64,000 nucleotides of DNA from Shewanella piezotolerans WP3 (lineage in GTDB: Bacteria; Pseudomonadota; Gammaproteobacteria; Enterobacterales; Shewanellaceae), in contig NC_011566.1 in assembly GCF_000014885.1 (NCBI RefSeq), forward strand, positions 806,001 through 870,000, read 5' to 3'. Below, in pieces: positions 18,689 to 27,051 of the stretch. Under the pieces are notes generated by a model. It was given only the letters and a program-made list of their open reading frames with translations. It was not told the origin of the DNA and did no database searches. The number at the start of each line of letters is the position of its first letter. Within the stretch, counting starts at the first letter, position 1. A program made the position numbers and the translations under genes.

Positions 18689-18720
18689 GCTGAGTCTATT
18701 GGGTTAACTGTATGATGAAA

Positions 18721-18741
18721 GTGGGAGCAAATCGCTCCCAC
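18721..18741 (-). terminator. Hairpin between DUF350 and aminopropyltransferase genes
   Basis: GTGGGAGC and GCTCCCAC form an 8-bp stem with a 5-base loop, 14 bp after the DUF350 stop and 33 bp before the next start. The tail on the minus strand is only TTTC-like, so it may be a partial terminator or an mRNA-processing hairpin that sets relative expression within the operon. Confidence 0.5.
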
Positions 18742-18754
18742 TTTTAGATGAACA

Positions 18755-19654
18755 CTAGGCCATTAATGCGGCGAGAATAAGTGCAATGGATATACTGATC
18801 GCCATTTCAACCGCTGCGACGCCGACATTATGTTGCTTCTCTACTTCATCAAACAGATTGATGTTAGCGAGCACTAACTTTTTGACTATTTTTATCAAAA
18901 TAGACAGTGAAAGCAGCATAATGACTGAGAATATCAACCAACCAATCAAGTTAGCGATATAAGCTTCTGGATTGAAAATAATGAAGTGACTTGCAGCATT
19001 AAAGCTAAAGGCCATTGCCAGCATATACCCAGCATGTCTGATGGCTAATGCGGTGTGTCCTTGGGCTAATGCGTCTTGCATTGAGGCGCCTTGATTACGC
19101 TTAGCATAACGACTAGCGCGCACACGAGTCAGGATAACAAGCATTAACTGTGAGATAGCAAATGCGCTAAAGATAGCGATAAAGGTATAGACGGTGAGAT
19201 CTTCTGCCCACATCAATACCGAGCGAATGATTATTGCGGTCGCGATAGCGGCTGCTGCATCCACAATAGCAACAGACACATTCCCCTTAACGATGAGCGC
19301 ATTCTTATCAATCTCATTGAGTGCCACTTTGTCATGTAAGAAACGACCAAGCTTGATGAGGAATAAACCAAATAAACCGTAAGCGCTCATGCCTATGGCT
19401 TCCACCAAATATGACTCTGCAGCCTCACCTGTAATCGCACCAGTAAGTACAATACCTAGCGCAGCTACAGCGCCTGCAGTGCTGATCCCAAAGGCAAAGT
19501 TATCATTCTCTGCAAGTTCATGGCGGCTATTGACCTTTACCGTCCAGCCTTGCAAATAACGCATTAAGGTCAGTAGTAAAACTGCGATAGTAAGATCAAT
19601 CGCTAAAATAATCAGCAGATCTGGCGTAATGCCGTTGTTTATAAAAAATGTCAT
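18755..19654 (-). CDS. Duplicated DUF350 membrane protein (YjfL-like)
   Basis: This 299-residue integral membrane protein has about eight helices arranged as two DUF350 repeats (about 15-145 and 155-298). Each repeat contains an F-G-I/A-rich helix pair such as NFAFGISTAGAVAALGIVLTG. E. coli YjfL is a single-repeat relative beside yjfIJK. The function is unknown; the compact helices and conserved small residues suggest a channel or transporter-like assembly. It is 13 bp downstream of the lipoprotein gene on the same strand, so the two are almost certainly cotranscribed. Confidence 0.87.
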   Translation of the reverse strand: MTFFINNGITPDLLIILAIDLTIAVLLLTLMRYLQGWTVKVNSRHELAENDNFAFGISTAGAVAALGIVLTGAITGEAAESYLVEAIGMSAYGLFGLFLIKLGRFLHDKVALNEIDKNALIVKGNVSVAIVDAAAAIATAIIIRSVLMWAEDLTVYTFIAIFSAFAISQLMLVILTRVRASRYAKRNQGASMQDALAQGHTALAIRHAGYMLAMAFSFNAASHFIIFNPEAYIANLIGWLIFSVIMLLSLSILIKIVKKLVLANINLFDEVEKQHNVGVAAVEMAISISIALILAALMA

Positions 19655-19667
19655 TAGAGTCCCTTAA

Positions 19668-20627
19668 TTATTTGCCTCGACGAACACCGCGAGTAGTACG
19701 ACTGCTGGAATTACGAAAGCTACTGTCTTTAGAATAGTTAGAGCGGAACTTGCTCTTACTACTTGCAGTGCGTCCTGTTGAACTTGCTTTTGGAGTGCTA
19801 GTACTTTGCCTAGATAAACTGGTCGAGCCGGTACGCGACTTGGCATAAGGGCTATCAAATCTTTTGCCCTGAGAACTGTACTGCTTTTTAGTGCGCTCAT
19901 AGGTTTGAGTTTGTGCGCGTGCTTGTTTAGGCGATGTATAACGGTATCGGCCAACATCATTGTAATAGCTATAGTTACGACGGCTAGACCAGCGGTCATA
20001 GCCAATTGGGCCCCGAGTCAGGTTGGAGAACATGGAATACATGCCATACCATGCCCAAAATGACATGCCATTAGAACCTGTTTGCCAACTGCCGTAAGAG
20101 GGGTTGCCGACCAGCTGGCTGCCTGCGCCAAAATCTTCAGAACCATTAGCTAATGCAGCAGCTTCGCGGCTAATAGAGTTGACTCGGGCAAGTGCTCCGT
20201 CAGACATATCAGCCACAACATTGAGAGGATCGGAGAGCATATCGTTATAAAGGCTAGGATCCGCCGCTTGATAGAGGTTCTCCACTTCAGCCAATTGCTG
20301 ATCAAGATCGACAAAATTAGCCGCATCCTGAGCCTCGGTTGACCTTCTTACCAGCGAGGTAAACATTGGACCACGATTGGTCGCATCGGTTGCCAATTCG
20401 TTTAGCAGCGGTGCTAAATCGGGTTTTTGCTGCGATAGGACACTGGTATATTGCTGCAATAAATTTGCATTACGCACTTGGCCGTCATTGAGCATGGTGC
20501 TAAGTGAGTCCAATCGCTGTTGAGTCAGCTGTTGGTACTTTGCAATTTGCTCAGGTCTATCATCACCGCATCCTGCGAGCGAAAACGCCAAAATAACGGT
20601 GAGAACACGAATTAGCATTCCTGCCAT
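19668..20627 (-). CDS. Lipoprotein with Ser/Arg-rich tail, first gene of the DUF350 operon
   Basis: This 319-residue predicted lipoprotein has a signal peptide ending in the lipobox LAGC (Cys about 20), followed by GDD, which would favour inner-membrane retention in some bacteria. A helical middle (about 30-165) precedes a W/Y/G-rich region (about 175-215). The C-terminal 100 residues are very rich in Ser, Arg, Thr and Lys, and of low complexity. Such a tail could bind anionic polymers or peptidoglycan. GGAG lies just upstream of the ATG. I do not recognise a named family. The operon partner is DUF350, and the probable promoter lies about 270 bp upstream. Confidence 0.75.
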   Translation of the reverse strand: MAGMLIRVLTVILAFSLAGCGDDRPEQIAKYQQLTQQRLDSLSTMLNDGQVRNANLLQQYTSVLSQQKPDLAPLLNELATDATNRGPMFTSLVRRSTEAQDAANFVDLDQQLAEVENLYQAADPSLYNDMLSDPLNVVADMSDGALARVNSISREAAALANGSEDFGAGSQLVGNPSYGSWQTGSNGMSFWAWYGMYSMFSNLTRGPIGYDRWSSRRNYSYYNDVGRYRYTSPKQARAQTQTYERTKKQYSSQGKRFDSPYAKSRTGSTSLSRQSTSTPKASSTGRTASSKSKFRSNYSKDSSFRNSSSRTTRGVRRGK

Positions 20628-20906
20628 GCTTTCTCCAAAAATTCAGTTAAGGTAAGGCATTAGTGATTGTCAGTCTCTTGCGGCTACTTTCTTTGCCTAG
20701 TTTGCTATTTTAGTACATGAGTTGGATCTTTCATGTGCTGAAATATTGAATTCTCAAGAGAAACAGCTTTGCTGTACTGCAATTACTAATGCTTTGGGTA
20801 TAGTATTCTGTATTAGAGCACAAAAATACAATGATTGATGTTTCAAAGGCATATAAGCGTTAATTTACTCATGCAGCCAACATCAATTAAAAAACTCAAT
20901 CACATT

Positions 20907-20935
20907 TTTATAGCACTCGAGACATAATATGTCGA
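20907..20935 (-). promoter_or_regulatory. Operator-containing promoter for the lipoprotein-DUF350 operon
   Basis: On the minus strand, -35 TCGACA (20930-20935) and -10 TATAAA (20907-20912) are separated by 17 bp. The -35 overlaps the 13-bp palindrome GACATAATATGTC (20921-20933), identical to the two sites at the DUF2170 promoter and placed in the same register. The 5' leader would be about 270 nt. The site also lies 27 bp before the glnE ATG on the other strand, so it could affect both genes. Confidence 0.65.
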
Positions 20936-20959
20936 GAGCCAAAATTGTTAGGGATTATT

Positions 20960-23809
20960 ATGCGCGCGGCTTTACTGGGTAAAAGAGAAGTTTCCACTCA
21001 AATGGCTGCTAACGTTGAAAACTACTGGCAAAGATTAGTTGATATATCCCCAGAGGCGCTTGCCTCCTTATCTAAAGAGCAGCAACAAGAACTTAAAACC
21101 ATGATGGCGCTGAGTGACTTTGTTGCAACTCAACTGTGTAGACATCCAAGCTGGATTGAAAGCCTTTTCACCCAGCAGCTCAATGAGCTTGAAAGAAATC
21201 TATTTGATAGTGAACTACATGAATTGTTAGCTGTGGTAAGCGATGAAGAGCAGGTCAACAAGATTTTGCGCCAGTATCGTAACCGCCAAATGGTATGTAT
21301 CGCATGGCGAGACTTTATGGGCTACACCCCGCTGGAGGAGTCGTTATTAGATCTATCTGTACTCGCGGAGGCATTAGTTATTGTTGGCCGTGATTGGCTA
21401 TATCAAGATATGTGCAAGTCTCTTGGCACGCCGACTAGCCCTGAAGGGGTTGCACAAAAGCTGTTGATTTTGGGGATGGGGAAACTCGGCGGCCGAGAAC
21501 TTAATTTTTCATCCGACATCGATCTAGTATTTACTTTTCCTGAGCATGGTGAAACCGTCGGTGGGCGCCGTTCACTGGATAACCAACAGTTTTTCATTCG
21601 CATGGGGCAGCGCTTAGTTAATTTGTTGCACCAAGTCACTGTCGATGGTTTTGTTTATCGAGTCGATATGAGGCTACGCCCTTATGGCGAGAGTGGCCCA
21701 CTGGTTGTCAGTTTTAGTGGTCTTGAAGACTACTATCAAGAGCAGGGGCGTGACTGGGAGCGTTATGCCATGGTCAAAGCGCGGGCGTTAGGCCCGTGGA
21801 CCTCTGATTCTGACGAGCTGCACAATCTACTTCGGCCGTTTGTTTATCGCCGTTACCTTGATTTCTCTGCCATTGATTCATTGCGAAAAATGAAAGGCTT
21901 GATTACCCAAGAAGTACGCCGCAGAAAGCTCAATGACAATATAAAGCTGGGAGCGGGGGGCATTCGAGAGGTTGAGTTCGTGGTGCAGAGTTTTCAGCTT
22001 ATTCGTGGTGGTCGCGAACCAGCATTGCGACAGCAGAGTTTGTTTGCCGCGATAGAAACCTTGTATAACCTTGGACAAATTGAGTATTTAGCACTCGATG
22101 AACTTAAGCAAAGTTACTTGTTGCTGCGTCGAGTAGAAAATTTATTGCAGGCAATTAACGACGAACAAACTCAAACCTTGCCTGCCAATGAACTTGATTG
22201 GCAGCGGTTATGTTGGGCATTTGATGCAGACAATGAGATGGATTTGAGGCAACAGATCGAAGCGGCGATGAGCTGCATACATCGTCATTTTAAAGAGACG
22301 GTTGGTGGCAATGATCAAGAAGACAGTAATGAAACTTGGTCACAACAACTATGGAATGCTCAAGAAGAAGAGACCGCCTTTGCAATTCTAGAAGAGCAAG
22401 CTGTGGATCGACAGCTTTGGCCTATGCTTAATCGTTGGCATGATACTGTCGTACGCAGAACGATTGGCCCTCGTGGTAGAGAAACGCTCGATAAATTGAT
22501 GCCGCGGTTATTGTGTGACTTGTCTGCTCATTCGCAGCCAACCAAGGCATTTGATCCAGTATCAAAGGTATTAGATCAAATTCTAACACGCACAACCTAC
22601 CTTGAACTGCTTTGTGAAAACCCAGGGGCTCGCCAACAGCTTGTCAGTTTATGCTGCGCCAGCCCGTGGATTGCTCATCAGTTAGCAAAATTTCCAATGC
22701 TGCTCGATGAGTTGATTGATCCTGCCCAGTTATATGACACGACATCCTTGGATGATTACAGTAGTGAGCTTAGGCAGTATCTGCTTCGGGTGCCCGAAGA
22801 TGATATGGAGCAGCAAATGGAAGCACTGCGACAGTTCAAGCTGTCGCAGCAGCTGAAAATAGCTGCTGCGGATGTGACGGGGGTATTGCCTGTCATGCAG
22901 GTGAGCGATCACCTTACCTTTTTGGCCGAAGCCATCATCGAGCAAGTGGTACAACAAGCTTGGGCGCAGATTTCTGCTCGCCATGGTGTGCCTAACAATC
23001 TAAAAACCAATGAGATGGGCTTTGCGGTTATTGGCTACGGAAAGGCTGGTGGCTTAGAGTTAGGCTATGGTTCAGATCTTGATTTGGTATTCCTGCACAA
23101 TGCTAAGCAAGGTGGACAAACAGACGGTGATAGAGCGATTGATGTCGGGCATTTCTATTTAAAGCTGGCGCAGCGAATATTGCATCTCTTTTCAACTCGT
23201 ACTATATCGGGGGAGCTGTATGAGGTCGATATGCGTTTACGCCCCTCTGGTGCCTCTGGCTTGCTGGTGAGTGAAATTGAAAACTTTGGTGATTATCAAC
23301 GCACTGATGCCTGGACATGGGAGCATCAAGCCCTAGTGCGTGCTCGCTTTATGTTTGGCGATAATAGTTTGTCGAGTCGCTTTAATGAGCTGCGCTCAGA
23401 CGTTTTAGAGTCTAACCGTGATAATGCAACACTCGCAAAAGAGGTGCGCGATATGCGCCTCAAAATGCGCCAACATTTACTCAAAGTGCCACAAGGAATG
23501 TTTGATCTTAAACAGAGCCCCGGTGGCATTGCTGACATTGAATTTATCGCACAGTATTTAGTGCTGGCTCACGCTAGCGAGTATCCAGCGCTGTCTTTTT
23601 GGTCTGACAATGTACGGATTTTTGAGCAATTAGCTGAGCTGGAACTGATCCCAATCGCCAGTGCTCAAGTGCTAACCCAAGCTTATTGCTTCTTGCGTGA
23701 TGAGAGCCATAGACTAACACTGCAGCAGGTAGAACCAACGCGACCATATGCCAGTGTGCAACATCATGCCGACAAGGTGGTAGAGATCTATCAGCAGATC
23801 CTTCACTAG
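20960..23809 (+). CDS. glnE: GlnE, glutamine synthetase adenylyltransferase / deadenylase
   Basis: This bifunctional enzyme adenylylates and deadenylylates glutamine synthetase to tune nitrogen assimilation. The 949-residue protein has two nucleotidyltransferase domains: N-terminal ([19 protein letters not shown], about 173) and C-terminal ([19 protein letters not shown], about 693). Each has the G-S/D-x-D metal motif and is followed by a PII-uridylyltransferase-associated helical domain. I chose ATG 20960 with AGGG upstream; TTG 20945 or ATG 21002 are alternatives. A terminator follows. The adjacent palindrome probably belongs to the divergent operon rather than to glnE. Confidence 0.96.
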   Translation: MRAALLGKREVSTQMAANVENYWQRLVDISPEALASLSKEQQQELKTMMALSDFVATQLCRHPSWIESLFTQQLNELERNLFDSELHELLAVVSDEEQVNKILRQYRNRQMVCIAWRDFMGYTPLEESLLDLSVLAEALVIVGRDWLYQDMCKSLGTPTSPEGVAQKLLILGMGKLGGRELNFSSDIDLVFTFPEHGETVGGRRSLDNQQFFIRMGQRLVNLLHQVTVDGFVYRVDMRLRPYGESGPLVVSFSGLEDYYQEQGRDWERYAMVKARALGPWTSDSDELHNLLRPFVYRRYLDFSAIDSLRKMKGLITQEVRRRKLNDNIKLGAGGIREVEFVVQSFQLIRGGREPALRQQSLFAAIETLYNLGQIEYLALDELKQSYLLLRRVENLLQAINDEQTQTLPANELDWQRLCWAFDADNEMDLRQQIEAAMSCIHRHFKETVGGNDQEDSNETWSQQLWNAQEEETAFAILEEQAVDRQLWPMLNRWHDTVVRRTIGPRGRETLDKLMPRLLCDLSAHSQPTKAFDPVSKVLDQILTRTTYLELLCENPGARQQLVSLCCASPWIAHQLAKFPMLLDELIDPAQLYDTTSLDDYSSELRQYLLRVPEDDMEQQMEALRQFKLSQQLKIAAADVTGVLPVMQVSDHLTFLAEAIIEQVVQQAWAQISARHGVPNNLKTNEMGFAVIGYGKAGGLELGYGSDLDLVFLHNAKQGGQTDGDRAIDVGHFYLKLAQRILHLFSTRTISGELYEVDMRLRPSGASGLLVSEIENFGDYQRTDAWTWEHQALVRARFMFGDNSLSSRFNELRSDVLESNRDNATLAKEVRDMRLKMRQHLLKVPQGMFDLKQSPGGIADIEFIAQYLVLAHASEYPALSFWSDNVRIFEQLAELELIPIASAQVLTQAYCFLRDESHRLTLQQVEPTRPYASVQHHADKVVEIYQQILH

Positions 23810-23839
23810 CGCACGAGTCACAAGTGGGGTAAAAAACAG

Positions 23840-23867
23840 AAGCTAGGCCTAACCGCTTAGCTTTTTT
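23840..23867 (+). terminator. Intrinsic terminator after glnE
   Basis: AAGCTA and TAGCTT form the stem, with an interrupted inner stem, followed by a T-run. It lies 30 bp after the glnE stop. Confidence 0.75.
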
Positions 23868-24033
23868 GTTTTGAATCTTGCTAATTGCAAACTGCACTGC
23901 ACATTAGAAAAACTACATAGCGCTACTAAGTGATAATATATTTTAATCAATAAAATCAATTTATTAAAAGGTTGGTTTGTTCTATGCATTATCTCGATTA
24001 AATGAGATAACCTCTTAGCGAAAGGGGCAAGAT

Positions 24034-24687
24034 ATGAACAGCCTTAACCAAGATTCAACCTATTCAACCTTTAACGACAACTTGACTCATTTGGAGTTAT
24101 TTAGCGAAGCAGAATTAAAGCAGGCACCGAGGCAGATAAAGTTTCCAAGACAGTTCCCTATCTCATGGTTACTTCTGTTGTGTTGCCTGCTCTTGGTAAA
24201 CGAGGTGACCGCAACAGAGCAACCTATAGCGGCTCTGCTCAATGTTGAAAGCTCAAAGGTTTTGCTCATTGTTGATAATAGCGTGCAAGATTTGGAGGGG
24301 TTACTACACAGGTTACATGGCGACATAGATCTACTTGTACTTAACGAAACCCAAGAGCCCTTCTCACAAATTAACCAAGCGATTGGCGATGAGCAAAACT
24401 ACGTTGGGGTAGTGATGGTCGCAGCGGCCGCGAGTGATGCTATCTACATAGCAGGACGTTGGGTTGATAAACACTATCTGGTACAGCATAAAGGTGGCAT
24501 TGCCCAGTTTGGTGAAAAATTTACCGCTAGGAGTAACTTAATGCTATTGACCTCAGATAGCTTAATTAACCCTAAGGGGGATGGCTTCTTAACCTTGTTT
24601 ACAGGGCTAACTCAGCTGGATGTAAGCGTATTCGGTGGTGCTGAGCATCATTATCTAGCCTTTAATAACTTCGTTGGTTTTTTCTAG
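24034..24687 (+). CDS. DUF4347-like protein with membrane anchor
   Basis: This 217-residue protein has a soluble N-terminal stretch of about 45 residues, then a hydrophobic helix (SWLLLLCCLLLVNEVTA). The following region resembles DUF4347: KVLLIVDNSVQDLEGLL, then LLVLNETQEPFSQINQAI. DUF4347 normally forms the first domain of very large calcium-dependent adhesins. Here it stands alone and stops after about 150 residues, with the expected SHG-type motif region replaced by VVMVAAAASDAIYIAG. It could be a decayed adhesin start or an independent exported protein. AAGGGGC precedes the ATG. The family call is tentative. Confidence 0.6.
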   Translation: MNSLNQDSTYSTFNDNLTHLELFSEAELKQAPRQIKFPRQFPISWLLLLCCLLLVNEVTATEQPIAALLNVESSKVLLIVDNSVQDLEGLLHRLHGDIDLLVLNETQEPFSQINQAIGDEQNYVGVVMVAAAASDAIYIAGRWVDKHYLVQHKGGIAQFGEKFTARSNLMLLTSDSLINPKGDGFLTLFTGLTQLDVSVFGGAEHHYLAFNNFVGFF

Positions 24688-24810
24688 TTATAACAGCGGG
24701 TTAACTTGATACGTTTTGTAGCATGTTTTACTTTTCATTAACTAGGATTTTATTAAATTACTGCTACTATGCACATCAATATAACTTGGTGTTGTGTAAA
24801 GGACAATTTG

Positions 24811-25185
24811 ATGACATACGTTAACGGGGTCAACAGTAATTTGACCAATAACTTAGATGCGTTAGCAAACGTTAAAAGTCGATTATCCGCAGTCAATACT
24901 GATACTATTGCTAAAGAGCTCCCTTCCACTTTAACGACTAAACCAGAGACCGCGGAGTCTTCGGTGACTCTGTCTGAGGCAGCAAAATCCAAACTTGCAC
25001 AAGAGCAACAAGCAACCACAACCACAGAAAGTGATGAAGGGGCTGATTTAAAGTCTTTTACTTTTGGTGCGTTAGGGCTAGATCACCCTGATAAAGTCGA
25101 AGAGAAAGAAGATTCCTCTTACACTGCAGGCCAATATGTTAAAGCGGCTGCGACAATTGGCGGAATGATCGCGATGTTTATTTAA
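24811..25185 (+). CDS. Small uncharacterised protein, acidic, Ser/Thr-rich
   Basis: This 124-residue protein starts at ATG 24811, which has AAGGAC upstream; an in-frame ATG at 24769 lacks one. Asn/Leu-rich and Thr/Glu-rich stretches precede a C-terminal hydrophobic segment (AAATIGGMIAMFI). The motif SVTLSEAAKSKLAQEQQ resembles short segments in flagellin-associated and FlgM-like proteins, but the match is too short to assign function. The C-terminal hydrophobic end could be a tail anchor. No clear operon partner. Confidence 0.6.
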   Translation: MTYVNGVNSNLTNNLDALANVKSRLSAVNTDTIAKELPSTLTTKPETAESSVTLSEAAKSKLAQEQQATTTTESDEGADLKSFTFGALGLDHPDKVEEKEDSSYTAGQYVKAAATIGGMIAMFI

Positions 25186-25288
25186 TGGCTTAGTCATTCA
25201 CTTAAGACACTTCTTTCAATAATCTGCATGAGTTGAATTCATTATTAACTGAAATACCCGCTTAGTAAGGGATAAACTTGGCGGTAAT

Positions 25289-25480
25289 ATGATGACATCG
25301 AGCCACCATTTTTTTGCTGATTTCGAGTGTTCGTACTCAGGTAATTGTTTTGAAAGAGAGCTGGTGCAGTATGAGTGGAATACCGTAGGTAAACTTGTTG
25401 CTGTTAGTTTTTACCGCCGCGCGCTCACTGAAATAGGTAATGCGATAACCACAACCCCTAGTTATCAGCCAAATATTTGA
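25289..25480 (+). CDS. Possible small hypothetical protein (63 residues)
   Basis: A short open frame begins ATGATG, with GGCGG about 8 bp upstream. It has balanced composition (SHHFFADFECSYSGNC, then VAVSFYRRALTEIGNAIT) that looks coding rather than random. No family is recognised. Downstream is repeat-rich non-coding DNA with small direct repeats (TAATCTC, AAACGCT). It could be a remnant. Confidence 0.35.
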   Translation: MMTSSHHFFADFECSYSGNCFERELVQYEWNTVGKLVAVSFYRRALTEIGNAITTTPSYQPNI

Positions 25481-25665
25481 AGGGAAGGTAGCTGTTTAGG
25501 CTAAAGCCAAGTCGGCTACCACTTAAGATCAGCTTAGCAAGTCACCCAACTCTATATTCACTAAATGTAGTAAACCTTAATCTCTAATCTCTAATCGCGA
25601 AACGCTAAACGCTAAACCTCCTATGAGTGTTAATTGTCATCATTTAATAAAGTCATAAGCTTTAA

Positions 25666-25943
25666 TACCAATTACATTAAGTATTTGACCAATTCAGAGC
25701 CCCTCAGCCTTTTCAATTCAAAGCGCATTGGTAAAGAAATGGTTGTTCCCTTTTAAGCCAATGCAAAGCAGAAGTGGAAAGACTGAGGGGCTCACGTAGT
25801 GCGGCTGAGGTTAAACAAATTGGCAAACGCTGTATGCTTCGCTATGGGATTTGGATATAGAATAACTATTAGCTCAAATTCCACTACTTGCCTACAGCGT
25901 TTTGAATTCCCGCTGAATGGTCAAACTTTTAATGCAATTGGTA
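25666..25943. repeat. MITE-like element, family A, short copy (278 bp)
   Basis: The terminal repeats are TACCAATTACATTAAGTATT on the left and inverted TACCAATTGCATTAAAAGTT on the right, flanked by TAA on both sides (25663-25665, 25944-25946). It is the same element as at 13489-13816 with a central deletion of about 50 bases; the remaining sequence differs at only a few positions, indicating recent spread. Confidence 0.87.
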
Positions 25944-26069
25944 TAATATCGTTACTTTCTAAATAATTGAAAGGTAAATCAAACTGGTGTTATGGTAGCT
26001 CTTTCTATATAGAAACCTTGTTGACTTGATTGCAGGGGAGCTCGTTATGAACAATAAAGGGAGTTTATT

Positions 26070-26537
26070 TTGAAGCGTTTAATGATTGCAGTATTAGGTT
26101 TATTAAGCATTAATTGTGTTCAAGCAGAAGATAACAAGGCGACGATGCAACAAATTGCCCTGCACTATTTTGAGGTGATGGTTGCGTCTCAAGCACCCGG
26201 CGCGACGGAGAAAGAGCTGGAGAATTACTTAGCGTTACTCAGCGACGATGTCGGTCATCAACACATTCCCTATGAAACCGATGACAGTCGTCATCCGGAT
26301 GGCAAGCAAAGTATGCGTAAAGGGATGACTTTTTATCTAGGCGCACATACCGAATATAGCGCAGAACTACTCAATCTTTTTACCTTTAACGATACTGCGG
26401 TTGCGATTCGTTACACTCACAGTGCCAAAGGGATCCATCCACAGAATAATCAGCCAGTTAGTTACACTTCAACCATGATGGAGGTGTTAGAAATTGAAGA
26501 TGGCAAAGTGGCAATGATCCGCAAATATCATGAGTAA
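26070..26537 (+). CDS. Exported SnoaL/NTF2-like protein
   Basis: This 155-residue protein has a signal peptide (MKRLMIAVLGLLSINCVQAED) and then an alpha+beta barrel of the SnoaL/NTF2 superfamily. Typical features are the helix ALHYFEVMV, the DVGHQHIPYET segment with conserved His/Asp, and paired C-terminal strands (MMEVLEIEDGKVAMIRKYHE). Such domains bind small ligands or act as isomerases; the substrate is not predictable. Translation likely begins at TTG 26070, which is preceded by AAAGGGAG. It is followed by a DUF3224 gene. Confidence 0.8.
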   Translation: MKRLMIAVLGLLSINCVQAEDNKATMQQIALHYFEVMVASQAPGATEKELENYLALLSDDVGHQHIPYETDDSRHPDGKQSMRKGMTFYLGAHTEYSAELLNLFTFNDTAVAIRYTHSAKGIHPQNNQPVSYTSTMMEVLEIEDGKVAMIRKYHE

Positions 26538-26623
26538 GTAGCAAGATGCTTTATTCAAAATAATGTATTCGTACAAGCATTTTCACTGCAGAACAGCCCC
26601 TAAATTGAATATTGGAGATAGCG

Positions 26624-27010
26624 ATGATTGCGACTGGAGAGTTTTCTATTGATCTAAGCCCCGCTGAGGATGATGCTGTTGAAGCGGGTAGAATGTCATT
26701 TACTAAGTTGTTTTCTGGTGATATTGCAGGCACGAGTGAAGGGCAGATGTTGAGCAAGCGCACAGCGACTGTCGGATCGGCCGCATACGTCGCCATTGAA
26801 ACCTTTGTCGGCGCTATCGATGGGCGACAAGGCGAAGTATCCTTTCACCATACTGGAGTGATGGATAAAGGTGCGGACAGTTTGTCTGTGCTGGTGGTAC
26901 CAGACTCGGGTACTGGAGAGCTAGTAGGGATCACTGGTTCGATGATGATAAAGATAGAGTCCGGTGTACATCGCTACCATTTTGAATACCAGATTAATCC
27001 GCAGAAATAG
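26624..27010 (+). CDS. DUF3224 family protein
   Basis: This 128-residue soluble beta-rich protein matches DUF3224: a start with TGEFSIDLSP, the conserved GDIAGTSEGQML, the VAIETFVGAIDGRQGEVSFHH block, and the C-terminal GITGSMMIKIESGVHRYHFEY. The ATG at 26624 has GGAG 7 bp upstream and is preferred over TTG 26612. The fold is predicted to be allene-oxide-cyclase/lipocalin-like. No enzymatic role is known. It follows the SnoaL-like gene by 86 bp. Confidence 0.88.
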   Translation: MIATGEFSIDLSPAEDDAVEAGRMSFTKLFSGDIAGTSEGQMLSKRTATVGSAAYVAIETFVGAIDGRQGEVSFHHTGVMDKGADSLSVLVVPDSGTGELVGITGSMMIKIESGVHRYHFEYQINPQK

Positions 27011-27051
27011 CACGACTGTAAATTCACCACTGTATATTAATGCGGTAGCGC

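Noticed and set aside
20945..20959. TTG start for glnE
   Set aside because: The ATG at 20960 has a better-spaced AGGG ribosome site and avoids a rare start codon; the difference is only five residues.
25575..25620. Short tandem repeats (TAATCTC, AAACGCT)
   Set aside because: Only two or three imperfect units, with no spacer regularity; not a CRISPR, iteron array or origin.
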